A stretch of 64,000 nucleotides of DNA from Planctomycetota bacterium (GTDB taxonomy: Bacteria > Planctomycetota > JAJSAM01), in assembly GCA_024274785.1 (NCBI GenBank), contig JAJSAM010000031.1, positions 124,001 to 188,000 of the forward strand. The letters are read 5' to 3'. The notes under the pieces are model-generated. The model was not told the DNA's origin, made no database searches, and worked only from the letters and a program-made list of their open reading frames with translations. The position numbers and the translations under genes are program-made. Shown piece after piece: positions 30,951 to 39,187 of this stretch; positions within the stretch are counted from its first letter, which is position 1, and each line of letters begins with the position of its first letter.

Positions 30951-31155
30951 GGGCCCGTCTCGAGGAAGGGGCCGCGCAAGAATATCTTCGCCGGACAAAG
31001 AGCGCTGATGCGCCAGTTGCAGCGGGAGCACCGCGAACGACGGCGGGCGGGGTCGGGAGCCGGAGCGGAGTGAGGAGCCGGATGCGCCTGATCAGCTTCG
31101 ATTCCATCCTGACGCACGTTGCGTCCGGAGCGTCCGGAGAAGGTATAAGGTGTGC

Positions 31156-32271
31156 ATGAAGACCGTGGCGGTACTCGGAGCAGGGATGGTCGGAGGGCAC
31201 ATCGCCCGGGATCTGTCGACCGCATTCGAGGTGACGAGCGTGGACCGGGACGAGGCGGCGCTCCGCGACCTCTCCTGGCGTACCCACGTCGCCGACCTCC
31301 GCGACGCCGAGGTGCTCCGCAGGCTCGTCGAGCCCTTCGATCTGGTGGTCGATGCCGTGCCGGGTTTCATGGGTTTCTCGGTGCTCGAGACCCTGATCGG
31401 CGCCGGAAAGAACGTCGTGGACATCGCCTTCTTTCCAGAGGACCCGTTCGCCCTCGACGACCTGGCCCGTGAGCGGGGGGTCACCGTGGTCGTCGACTGC
31501 GGCGTGGCCCCCGGCATGAGCAACGTCCTGCTCGGCCACGAAACCGAGCGCCTGGCGAAGGTGCGTTCGTTTCTCTGCCTGGTCGGCGGCCTGCCGGTGG
31601 AGAGAAGCCTGCCGTTTCAGTACAAGGCGCCGTTCTCCCCGTGCGACGTCATCGAGGAGTACACCCGCCCGGCCCGTATGATCGAGGCTGGCCGCGTCGT
31701 CCACCGCGAAGCCCTCTCCGATCCGGAACTGTTCGAAGTCCCCGGCGTGGGCACGCTCGAAGCCCTGAACACGGACGGACTGCGTACCCTCGCGGTCACC
31801 TTCCCCGACATCCCGGACATGAAGGAGAAGACGCTCCGGTATCCCGGGCACGCCGAGCTGATGCGCGCGCTGCGGGACGGAGGGTTCTTCGATGCGGAGG
31901 CGATCGAAATCGAGGGAGTGATGGTTCGACCTCTCGACTTCACCAGCCGGATTCTCTTCGACAGCTGGAAGCTCGATCCCGGCGAAGAGGAGTTCACGGT
32001 GATGCAGGTCGTCATCGAGGGCGAGACCTCGGATGGCCAGCCGGAGACGATCGTCTACGACCTGCTGGACGTCACCGACCCGCAGACCGGAGTGTCGTCC
32101 ATGGCCCGGACCACCGGCTATCCCGCCGCCGCATGTGTTCACCTCCTCGCCGACGGGTTGTTCAAGCGCCCCGGAGTCTCCGCCCCGGAGCACGTCGGCG
32201 CGGACCCGGAGTGCTTCAAGTTCATACTCGATTACCAGCGGGAACGCGGGGTCGAGTACGAATTGAGCTGA
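31156..32271 (+). CDS. Saccharopine dehydrogenase-family NAD(P)-dependent oxidoreductase
   Basis: A 371-residue protein with an N-terminal Rossmann motif (VAVLGAGMVGG, residues 4-14) and the family's central VVDCGVAPGMSNVL. Related enzymes act on lysine-derived substrates (lysine 6-dehydrogenase, saccharopine reductase) or on carboxynorspermidine; I cannot choose among them. ATG 31156 is preferred over GTG 31150. TATAAG ends six bases upstream and AAGG could serve as a weak ribosome site. It converges with ygfZ. Confidence 0.85.
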   Translation: MKTVAVLGAGMVGGHIARDLSTAFEVTSVDRDEAALRDLSWRTHVADLRDAEVLRRLVEPFDLVVDAVPGFMGFSVLETLIGAGKNVVDIAFFPEDPFALDDLARERGVTVVVDCGVAPGMSNVLLGHETERLAKVRSFLCLVGGLPVERSLPFQYKAPFSPCDVIEEYTRPARMIEAGRVVHREALSDPELFEVPGVGTLEALNTDGLRTLAVTFPDIPDMKEKTLRYPGHAELMRALRDGGFFDAEAIEIEGVMVRPLDFTSRILFDSWKLDPGEEEFTVMQVVIEGETSDGQPETIVYDLLDVTDPQTGVSSMARTTGYPAAACVHLLADGLFKRPGVSAPEHVGADPECFKFILDYQRERGVEYELS

Positions 32272-32310
32272 CCCGCGCAGGAGCGGTCAACGAGCCCCGG
32301 ATCCGTGTCG

Positions 32311-32414
32311 CGGGGCCGACGGTGCCGGCGGGTGGCCTGGATACCTGGTTGGCGGACGGCCTGTCGGCACAGGCGGGACTCCCGGGGAAGGGGAACGGGT
32401 GGTCGACACGGCGG
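32311..32414. repeat. Dispersed repeat, copy A
   Basis: About 100 bases here closely resemble 55142-55253 in the same orientation, with short indels. Conserved blocks include GTTGGCGGACGGC, TCGGCACAGGCGG, ACTCCCGGGGAAGG and GTCGACACGGCGG. It lies between convergent genes and is probably a non-autonomous mobile or REP-like element. Confidence 0.75.
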
Positions 32415-32434
32415 CCGCCCCTCAGAGGGGGCGG
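32415..32434. terminator. Hairpin between convergent genes
   Basis: CCGCCCC and GGGGCGG form a 7-bp stem around TCAGAG at the end of repeat copy A. It could act as a terminator in both directions, but there is no T-run. Confidence 0.4.
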
Positions 32435-32464
32435 GAACGAGATCAACCTGATCGACGCGGCTTT

Positions 32465-32513
32465 CGGGATACAGCGGCCCTCGAATGCCGCGGTTGTTTC
32501 CAGACGGGCCCCT
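32465..32513. repeat. Short dispersed repeat (relative at 52083-52130)
   Basis: About 48 bases match 52083-52130 at roughly four bases in five, including CCCTCGAAT and GTTGT blocks. Its right end, read on the other strand, resembles the left end of the element at 51966 (GTCTGGAAACAA). Confidence 0.6.
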
Positions 32514-33489
32514 ATGCGGGCTGGTCCAGCACCTCGGCGAAGACCGACCGCTCCCCCATCGCCACCTGCACTTCGGTCTCCGGCTCCAGGTACTTGCGCC
32601 GGACGAAGGCCAGTACCAGCGGCTTCCCGGTGATCGGGTGGAGGCAGGACGAGGTGACCACCCCCGCCTTCGCATCATCGACCGTGAGGGCGGCGCCGGG
32701 CTCGGGGAGGTCATCCTCCTCCATGCGCAACTGCCGGAGTTCGCGGTTGACATGGCCGTGGTTCCTGATGCGGGCGATGGTCTCCTGCCCCACGAAACAA
32801 CCCTTCGTGCAGGAGATGGCCCTCTCGGCGACGGCGGGGACTTCCGGCAGCAGCAGTCTCTCGTCGAGTTCCGCGCCGAACCGGGCCACGCCGGCGTCGA
32901 TCCGGAGCGCCTCGGCGGCACGCCAGCCGACGGGTTCGGCACCGGCGGACAATAGCGCCTGCCGGACCAGATCGATCTCATCCCGGGGAAAGTGGAGATC
33001 AAAGCCCTCCTCGCCGAGGTAGTCCGCCGGGAACGAAAACACCGGGACGCCGGAGCTTTGAAGAACATCGGCCGCGGAGGGTCCGTGGATTCCAAGGCAG
33101 GCCGTGGTGCCGGTGACGTCGGCGACCACCACGTCCGAGGAGAGGATGTACATATCGAGCTTCCTGAACACCTCTGCTCCAGCGGCTGCCGGCACATCGA
33201 TCAGGTAGCCCGCGCCGCGATGAAGGATCGTCAGGGTCGAGATCAGTTGCCCCTTCGGCATGAGCAGGGCGGCGTGCACTCCATCCCCCTCTTCGAGTGG
33301 AGCGAGGTCGTTGCTCACCAGCCGCTGGAGGAAGATCATCCGGTCGTTTCCGGAGACCATGAGCCGCGTGCGATGCGACCGATCCACCAGGCCGGCCGAG
33401 TCCCGAACTGCACGAAACTCCGCGGCGACGTCACCGTAGCTCTCGATCTGCCCGTGTTCCTCGAACTCACTCGTCATCGTGTCCGCCAT
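32512..33489 (-). CDS. ygfZ: Folate-binding protein YgfZ / GcvT-like
   Basis: A 325-residue protein of the GcvT fold. KGCFVGQETIARIRNHGHVNR contains the YgfZ signature K-G-C-x-x-G-Q-E with its key cysteine. YgfZ helps maintain some Fe-S enzymes in a folate-dependent way. ATG 33489 has a GGGAG just upstream; ATG 33477 is also possible. It is the last gene of the glutamine synthetase-like/GH84-like/ygfZ series (32-base gap). An Fe-S maintenance role would suit the Fe-S proteins of the corrinoid operon nearby, but that link is inference. Confidence 0.9.
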   Translation of the reverse strand: MADTMTSEFEEHGQIESYGDVAAEFRAVRDSAGLVDRSHRTRLMVSGNDRMIFLQRLVSNDLAPLEEGDGVHAALLMPKGQLISTLTILHRGAGYLIDVPAAAGAEVFRKLDMYILSSDVVVADVTGTTACLGIHGPSAADVLQSSGVPVFSFPADYLGEEGFDLHFPRDEIDLVRQALLSAGAEPVGWRAAEALRIDAGVARFGAELDERLLLPEVPAVAERAISCTKGCFVGQETIARIRNHGHVNRELRQLRMEEDDLPEPGAALTVDDAKAGVVTSSCLHPITGKPLVLAFVRRKYLEPETEVQVAMGERSVFAEVLDQPA

Positions 33490-33521
33490 GCTCTCCCACC
33501 CGTCAGGTTCGTCTCCGCACG

Positions 33522-34958
33522 CTAGGGGCATTTCGGGAGTGGGTCAATATTCAGGCGCTTCGCCAACCAATTGCGCAGGTGCTGGAGGTACTCGTCCCGG
33601 CGTACCGGGCCGCCTGGATCGGAGAGGAAGCGCAGCTCGACCTGCCGCAGGAGCCAGGCCGCCTCCTCCGGGGGCAATGCATCGATCTCGAGCACGAGCC
33701 GTTGCAGGTACGGTGCGGCGGAGATGCCCACCACCTCGCGACAGGCGAGCAGGAGAGAGCGCTCCGGATCGTAGGCTTCCGGATTCCAGGAGTAGTCGAG
33801 CCGGGTGATCCGGTGCAGCACTTCGCCGCGCTCGCCGAACACCCCGTCGACCTCCGCGAGCAGATCCGCCCCGCGCCCGCGCAGCGGACCGAAGTCGCCC
33901 TCCCGCCCCAGGTTGTCGTAGATGATCGCCTTCGTTTCGGTCAGGCCGAGCCGCCGCCTCGCCCGGGCGATGTCCGCCGCCGGAATCTCACCGCTGATGA
34001 CCTCCGGCCCGGTGAGCACGAGGCCCAGATCCGCCGGGACGCCGCCGGCGAGCCCCACCTGGTTCGCGAACTCACCGAACTCCTTCGCGTTGGTCCAGTA
34101 CGTCTGCGGCAGCCAGTAGAGCACCGCGTCGGGATCGATCTGCCGGAGCATCTCCCGGCAGGCCCGGAGGTAGGCGGTCAGGGCGAAGAAGTAGCTGCCG
34201 TACAAGTCGCGCGTCTCCTCCGTCAAGTCGAACCCGACATCGTCGAACTCGATGGCAAAGCGTCGCGCCCCCTGCCGATGACCCGCCAGGAGGAACTCCC
34301 GCGCGCGCCGCAAACCAGCCTCCGTGACGTCGAGCACGCCGCCCGGAGAGAGCACGGGTACGAAGTGTTCGTGGCCGGGGTTCTCCCAGGAGAGGTTGGC
34401 CCGGTATCGTTGTTCGAAGGGCAAGGGTCGCTTGTTGCCCCGGAGAGGAAAGCCCGGCCGATCGCGGATGGTCCCGAGGCGGACGAAGCGGGCGGGTTCG
34501 TTCCACCCCCGGCAGATCAGTTGGCCAAGCGTCTCCGCCGCCCAGCGCTGGCCGATGGAACCCGCGGACCGGAGTATGATCTCGACCTGCTGCTCCCGGC
34601 GGCGGACCGTCAACTCGAAGGCTTCCTCGGGACCACCGGGAAGCGGAGCTGGGCGGAGGATGGTGTCGGCATCCCCGGGGAAGGCCGCCCACAGGTCATG
34701 ACGTGGGAAGATCCGGAGGAGCACGGGCCACGACTCGGCGTCGAACTCGTCGCTCACCCATACTCTCCCGAGCGGTGCGACCCGATCGCTCAGATCCGCA
34801 TCCCACGGGGTCGGAATCGGATCGAGCGCGAAGTTTTCCGTCCCGGGCGGGACGACCTCCGCGAGCGGCAGGGTCAAAGGCGTGCTCCGACAGGAGGCCA
34901 GGAGCAACGCGGCACCGAGCAGGGCCACAGCAGAGCGGCGGCGCAGGCGAAAGATCAT
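33522..34958 (-). CDS. Lipoprotein with GH84-like (beta-N-acetylglucosaminidase) domain
   Basis: The 478-residue protein starts with a lipoprotein signal (LLGAALLLASC). A small N-terminal alpha/beta domain is followed by a TIM-barrel. Hallmarks resembling GH84 are RDRPGFPLRG, the FDDVG acidic pair at the expected catalytic place, LTGPEVISGEI and IIYDNLG. GH84 enzymes remove N-acetylglucosamine by substrate-assisted catalysis. TACGAT lies six bases before ATG 34958, consistent with its own leaderless promoter, although it also follows the glutamine synthetase-like gene by 34 bases. The family call is by motif memory only. Confidence 0.65.
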   Translation of the reverse strand: MIFRLRRRSAVALLGAALLLASCRSTPLTLPLAEVVPPGTENFALDPIPTPWDADLSDRVAPLGRVWVSDEFDAESWPVLLRIFPRHDLWAAFPGDADTILRPAPLPGGPEEAFELTVRRREQQVEIILRSAGSIGQRWAAETLGQLICRGWNEPARFVRLGTIRDRPGFPLRGNKRPLPFEQRYRANLSWENPGHEHFVPVLSPGGVLDVTEAGLRRAREFLLAGHRQGARRFAIEFDDVGFDLTEETRDLYGSYFFALTAYLRACREMLRQIDPDAVLYWLPQTYWTNAKEFGEFANQVGLAGGVPADLGLVLTGPEVISGEIPAADIARARRRLGLTETKAIIYDNLGREGDFGPLRGRGADLLAEVDGVFGERGEVLHRITRLDYSWNPEAYDPERSLLLACREVVGISAAPYLQRLVLEIDALPPEEAAWLLRQVELRFLSDPGGPVRRDEYLQHLRNWLAKRLNIDPLPKCP

Positions 34959-34992
34959 GCGAGGATCGTACCAGAAGCTCCCGGGGCCGGGA

Positions 34993-36396
34993 CTACCAGC
35001 GCCGTGTCGCCAGGAAACCATCCATCAGCCCGGACGGGAACACTCCCCCCGCCTCGAGCGCGTCGCGCGCGGAGCGGGCAGCGGCAGCGACCTCGGCGCG
35101 GCTCCTCGGCACCGGGGTCACGCCGCCCGGTTGCACCTTCGCGCGGGCCGACGACGTTTCGGCGAGAATCGCATCGAGGTCATCGAGATTCGCCCCCAGC
35201 ACCGTCGCCTGGGCCACCCCGGCCAGCAGGAAGTGCGGGTGCGCGGAGCCGTCCGGCAATCGAAACTCCACCGTCGGAGGACTGACCGCCTTACCGTCGG
35301 GTGTCTTCGCCACCACCGGCAGGCGGATGAGTGCCTTACGGTCGAACTCGCCCCAGGTAACGATATTCGGCGCCTCCTTGCCCTGCTGCAACCGGATAAA
35401 GGACCCCTCCACGCGGTTGCCGAAAGCCATCAGCGCACCGCCGAGCCGGGTCAGCCCCGCGATCAGCCACTTGGCCGGATCGTGCAGGTCCCCGTCGTCG
35501 GCAACGCGACCGCCGCAGTGCACACCATCGACCACCGGGGAGAAATGCACGTGCATCCCGCTGCCGGCATGGCCGACACGCACGATGGGCTCGAACGACA
35601 ACAGCATGTCCTCACGCTGGGCGAGATTTCGAAGAACCCAGGCGGTCAGGGCGATGGCGTCGGCCGCCTCCGGAAGCGGGGTGAGCCCCAACTCGATCTC
35701 GTGTTGCTCCCAGATCTCCTCCCGGTCCTCACCGGCTTCGATGTGTCCGACCTCGCTGTGACCGTACTTCACCGGGATACCGATCCCGGCGATGATCTGC
35801 AGCGCGCGGCGCCGCAGCGGCTCGCCGAAGACAAACGGGGATGTGGCGTGGTAGCCCCGCTCCGCCCGCCCCCAGATGTCGGTCTTGGATGCGCGACGGC
35901 CGAGGAAATATTCCACCTCACCGAGAGCCTGCAGAGTTACACCGTGTTCCCGCTGCAGGCGTTCGTACGCCCGGCGCACCACGGTGTCCGGCGATTGCGC
36001 AAGAGGCTCCCCGTCACGTCCCCGGTGCCCGCAAAGCAGCACCAGGGTCGGGTGCGGCGAAAAGGGGTCGAGAAAGGCGCGGTCGATTCGCGGCCGCAGC
36101 ACGATGTCGGAAGCGGCGGTCTCGAGCCCGGTGCCCGGGAACAGGCTGGATCCGTCCGCCCTCTCCCCGCCGTGGATGACATCAAGGAGGTGCGAGATGC
36201 TGCGAGGCACGAAGTCGAGCGTCTTCAGGATGCCGTCGCCGCCCATGTGCATCAGGCTGATCAGACGGATCCGACGCTCCCTGACGAGATCGACCAGGTC
36301 GTCCGGTGTCCACGAAGCGGGCGGCTTCCCGAATATCCGCTCGAGGTCTCCGGACGGGAGGGCCGGGGTATCGAAAACGGGCAGATCTTCATTCAT
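34993..36396 (-). CDS. Glutamine synthetase family protein (amide ligase, substrate unknown)
   Basis: The 467-residue protein has the C-terminal catalytic fold of glutamine synthetase: VEYFLG, KYGHSEVGHIEAG, the ATP/Glu region GSGMHVHFS, and the late metal-binding VEFRLPDGSAHP. The N-terminal domain and several loops differ from housekeeping GlnA. A gamma-glutamylamide ligase (polyamine, methylamine or similar) is as likely as true glutamine synthetase. It is divergent from the corrinoid operon across 373 bases, which suggests shared control. GAGGAAG precedes the ATG. Confidence 0.8.
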   Translation of the reverse strand: MNEDLPVFDTPALPSGDLERIFGKPPASWTPDDLVDLVRERRIRLISLMHMGGDGILKTLDFVPRSISHLLDVIHGGERADGSSLFPGTGLETAASDIVLRPRIDRAFLDPFSPHPTLVLLCGHRGRDGEPLAQSPDTVVRRAYERLQREHGVTLQALGEVEYFLGRRASKTDIWGRAERGYHATSPFVFGEPLRRRALQIIAGIGIPVKYGHSEVGHIEAGEDREEIWEQHEIELGLTPLPEAADAIALTAWVLRNLAQREDMLLSFEPIVRVGHAGSGMHVHFSPVVDGVHCGGRVADDGDLHDPAKWLIAGLTRLGGALMAFGNRVEGSFIRLQQGKEAPNIVTWGEFDRKALIRLPVVAKTPDGKAVSPPTVEFRLPDGSAHPHFLLAGVAQATVLGANLDDLDAILAETSSARAKVQPGGVTPVPRSRAEVAAAARSARDALEAGGVFPSGLMDGFLATRRW

Positions 36397-36505
36397 GGCA
36401 TCGCTTCCTCATCGAACCGCACATGATCTTGCCGGTTCCTCCGGCCGCCGAGGATTATCCGGGCGGGCTCACACCGGACCGGTGCTCCGGACGGCCCGGT
36501 TGCGC

Positions 36506-36533
36506 TTGACCCCCGGACCTCGCGGCTTAGACT
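36506..36533 (+). promoter_or_regulatory. Predicted promoter of the corrinoid operon
   Basis: TTGACC (36506-36511) and TAGACT (36528-36533) are 16 bases apart and point at the methyltransferase gene, leaving an untranslated leader of about 230 bases. A GATAAT on the other strand (36459-36454) could serve the divergent glutamine synthetase-like gene. Confidence 0.55.
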
Positions 36534-36569
36534 GAATACGCTGACGGACTGCGGCAAGTAGAGGAAACG

Positions 36570-36599
36570 ATGTCAATCGACATTCTCAACCGGCACTGA
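36570..36599 (+). CDS. Possible leader peptide (nine residues)
   Basis: ATG 36570 has GAGG five bases upstream and opens a short frame, MSIDILNRH, that ends at TGA 36597-36599. The stop directly abuts a nested stem. A short, well-initiated frame in front of a structure is the usual form of translational or transcriptional attenuation. It could also be chance. Confidence 0.35.
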   Translation: MSIDILNRH

Positions 36600-36600
36600 T

Positions 36601-36647
36601 CGGGAGTCGACCGGGCACAGTGGCTGTGCCCTCTGGCGATGCTCCCG
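36601..36647 (+). promoter_or_regulatory. Nested stem-loop in the corrinoid operon leader
   Basis: An outer stem CGGGAG (36601-36606) pairs with CTCCCG (36642-36647). It encloses an 8-bp hairpin GGGCACAG-TGG-CTGTGCCC (36613-36631). A second hairpin, GCTCC-TCCA-GGAGC, lies at 36668-36681. I do not recognise a known cobalamin or SAM riboswitch core by eye. Confidence 0.45.
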
Positions 36648-36769
36648 GTGCCGCGGGCCTGAACCCCGCTCCTCCAGGAGCAGTTCGTCGTAGAACTCCC
36701 ACCCCTTCTCCGGCGGCTGCATCGATTCCAGGTTCTCGACGACCGAACAGGAACGAGAGGAAGCGAACC

Positions 36770-37573
36770 ATGAAGAGCATAGAGGGCATTGGCCTGGCGG
36801 ACGTTCAGGAGGTGTACAGCGGCCCGGAGGGTGACCTCTGGGAGATGGTCATGGGCGAACAGATCCATGTCGGCGGATTCGCATCCTCGATGGATCTGGC
36901 GGAGCGGGCCGGGATCGGCGAGGGGATGAGCGGCGTCGATCTCTGCTGCTGCAACGGAGCCGGCATGCGGTTCCTGGTCCGCTTCCGCAACGTGGCGAAG
37001 ATGATGGGCGTGGACATCACCGAGACGGTTATCAACCGCGGCGTGACGCGGACCGCCGCCGAGGGGCTTTCCGACCGGATCGGTTTCGGCCTGGCGGACG
37101 TCACCGCCAGCGAACTCCCCGATGCGGAAGCCGATTTCGTCTGGGGCGAAGATGCGTGGTGCTACGTCGAGGACAAGGAGAAGCTCATCGCGGAGGCCGT
37201 CCGCCTGGTCAAATCCGGCGGCACCATCGCCTTCACCGACTGGGTGGAGGGCGACCCTGGAATGAGCGGCGAGGACGCTGCCCGGTTCCTCCGCTTCATG
37301 AAGTTCCCGGGCGTGCAGGACATCGCGGGTTACCGCTCGCTGCTCGAGGCAAACGGCTGCGAAGTACTCGTGGCGGAGAACACCGGCCGCTTCGCACCCT
37401 GCGTGGACCTCTACCTGAACATGCTGAACATGCAACTGACCTATGATGCGCTGAAGATCATCGGATTCGATACCGAACTGATGGGCGCCATGTCCGGCGA
37501 GATGCTCCACATGCAGAATCTCGGTCACGCCGGCAAGATCATCCAGGGCATCTTCATCGCCCGGAAGAATTGA
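36770..37573 (+). CDS. SAM-dependent methyltransferase (class I), first gene of the corrinoid operon
   Basis: A 267-residue protein with a Rossmann methyltransferase core. Motif I is unusual: VDLCCCNGAGMRFL, with three adjacent cysteines replacing the common D-x-G-x-G-x-G. VMGVDIT-like acidic residues and an ADFVWGEDAWCYVEDK segment match the UbiE/sarcosine-dimethylglycine methyltransferase group. The C-terminal domain may bind a small acceptor. GAGAGGAAG precedes ATG 36770; an upstream extension of the frame is Pro/Arg-rich and unlikely to be translated. The corrinoid gene starts one base after its stop. Its acceptor is unknown. Confidence 0.8.
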   Translation: MKSIEGIGLADVQEVYSGPEGDLWEMVMGEQIHVGGFASSMDLAERAGIGEGMSGVDLCCCNGAGMRFLVRFRNVAKMMGVDITETVINRGVTRTAAEGLSDRIGFGLADVTASELPDAEADFVWGEDAWCYVEDKEKLIAEAVRLVKSGGTIAFTDWVEGDPGMSGEDAARFLRFMKFPGVQDIAGYRSLLEANGCEVLVAENTGRFAPCVDLYLNMLNMQLTYDALKIIGFDTELMGAMSGEMLHMQNLGHAGKIIQGIFIARKN

Positions 37574-37574
37574 T

Positions 37575-38207
37575 ATGGAATTGCTGGAATCCCTCTCGCA
37601 TGCCGTCGTCGGCCTTTGCCGGGAAGAAGTCGTCCGCCTGGCGGAGCAGGTCATCGCGGAAGGGCTCCCCGCCGACCGGGCCATCACCGAAGGCCTGGCC
37701 GGCGGCATGCGGATCGTCGGAGAGAAGTTCACCGCAAAGGAGTACTTCGTGCCCGAAGTGCTCGCCGCGGGCCGCGCGCTCTACGCGGGGATGGACGTGC
37801 TCGCCCCTCACGTCGAGAGGGTAGAGGGGTTGCGCGGCACCGTCGTCGTCGGCGTGGTGGCCGGGGACTACCACGACATCGGCAAGAACATCGTGAAGCT
37901 CATGCTCTCGGCCGCGGGAGTGCGTGTCATCGACCTCGGAAAAAACGTCTCCGTGGACCGATTGCGCGCGGCGGCGGAAGAGGAAGAGGCGGATGTCATC
38001 GGTCTCTCCACGCTGATGACCACCACCCTTTGCACAATGGCCGATCAGGTGGATCAACTGAAGCAGACCTGCTCCGCGGGAGTGCTCGTCGGAGGGGCGC
38101 CGGTCACCGAGAGCTTCGCCCGCGACATCGGGGCCGACGGCACCGCGAGCGATGCCGGCACCGCGGTGGAGTTGTTCCTCCGCACCGTCGACCGGATACG
38201 CACGTGA
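37575..38207 (+). CDS. Corrinoid (B12-binding) methyl-carrier protein, MtaC/MttC type
   Basis: The 210-residue protein has the two-domain form of methyltransferase corrinoid proteins. An N-terminal helical cap (1-85) is followed by a B12-binding Rossmann domain with the lower-ligand motif D-x-H-x-x-G (Asp98, His100, Gly103 in GDYHDIG), LSTLMTT (144-150) and VGGAPV (172-177). It shuttles a methyl group between a substrate-specific and an acceptor methyltransferase. Its stop overlaps the next GTG start in GTGA, so it is made in step with its partner. Confidence 0.93.
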   Translation: MELLESLSHAVVGLCREEVVRLAEQVIAEGLPADRAITEGLAGGMRIVGEKFTAKEYFVPEVLAAGRALYAGMDVLAPHVERVEGLRGTVVVGVVAGDYHDIGKNIVKLMLSAAGVRVIDLGKNVSVDRLRAAAEEEEADVIGLSTLMTTTLCTMADQVDQLKQTCSAGVLVGGAPVTESFARDIGADGTASDAGTAVELFLRTVDRIRT

Positions 38208-39187
38208 CGGTTTCTCCCGCCTTCGACGTACTCGCCGGACGGCCGCCGAGGCGACTGCCCGTGGCCTCGATCGTCGGCGGTGACCACGCCGCGAGCCGGG
38301 CCGGTATCGACCTCCGTGCCGCCATGTCGGACGCCGGGGTGCTCGCCGATGTCCTCATCGCCGCCCTCGACGACTATGGCTCCGACCTGGCCCTGGTCTT
38401 CTCCGACGTGACCGTTGAAGCGGAGGCCCTCGGCGCGGAGGTGGCGTGGGCATCCGGCACACCACCCCGGGTAAAACGGGAGATTGCACCCGACCGAATG
38501 GTCGTTCCCGACCCCGAAAAGGCCGGCCGGATGCCGGTCATCCTCGACGCCGCCCGCCGCGTCATCCTGGCTCGGGGCGACACCGTCCCGGTCCTGGTCT
38601 CGTTGAAGGGTCCTTTCTCGCTCGCCGCGCTCGCCACCGGGCTCGAAGGTCTCCTGACCGATGCGCTGGCCGATCCCGCGCGGGCTCATGACACGCTTTC
38701 CCGGGCGGCGGACTGCCAGTCGTCCTACGCCCGGGCCATCGTCGCCACCGGCGGCATCCCGCTGATCGGTGACCCATTCGCTTCCGGCTCGGTACTCGGA
38801 CCGGACCACTTCGATGCGCTGGCCCGCCCCGGACTCTCCCGGCTCGTCGAAGAGATCCACGACCTTCGATCTCCCGCGGCGATCCACGTCTGCGGCGACA
38901 CCTCACCGATCCTCGCTTCCCTGCTCACGACCGGCGCCGACCTCTATCACCTCGAGTGGGCGGACCTCGAGGTAGCCGCCGCTTCCGGCGCGATCCTCAT
39001 GGGCGGCCTGCCGACGGAGTTGTTGCTCGGCACCGGGGAAGAGGAACTCGAAGCGGCGGTGGCGGAGGGCCTCGACGCCATCCCCAACCGCGACCGCTTC
39101 ATCTTCGCCCCGGTGTGCGACGTCCCCACCAACGCCTGCCCGGAGCGCGTGCGAGCCTTCATGCGAACCGCCCGGAGGCTCGCTTGA
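38204..39187 (+). CDS. UroD-fold corrinoid methyltransferase (MtaA/CmuA family), copy 1
   Basis: A 327-residue protein of the uroporphyrinogen-decarboxylase fold. The zinc/thiolate-type ligands expected in MtaA-like methyltransferases are visible as His228-x-Cys230 (IHVCGDTSPIL) and Cys305 (APVCDVPTNAC). True UroD lacks this triad, so methyl transfer to or from the corrinoid protein is much more likely than haem synthesis. GTG 38204 sits in a GTGA overlap. It is shorter than copy 2 (43156) and only distantly similar, so the two probably do different half-reactions. Confidence 0.87.
   Translation: MTVSPAFDVLAGRPPRRLPVASIVGGDHAASRAGIDLRAAMSDAGVLADVLIAALDDYGSDLALVFSDVTVEAEALGAEVAWASGTPPRVKREIAPDRMVVPDPEKAGRMPVILDAARRVILARGDTVPVLVSLKGPFSLAALATGLEGLLTDALADPARAHDTLSRAADCQSSYARAIVATGGIPLIGDPFASGSVLGPDHFDALARPGLSRLVEEIHDLRSPAAIHVCGDTSPILASLLTTGADLYHLEWADLEVAAASGAILMGGLPTELLLGTGEEELEAAVAEGLDAIPNRDRFIFAPVCDVPTNACPERVRAFMRTARRLA

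Noticed and set aside
36397-36769. Cobalamin or SAM riboswitch in the corrinoid operon leader
   Set aside because: I could not find a recognisable conserved core by eye; only hairpins and a short frame are supported. A covariance search would decide.
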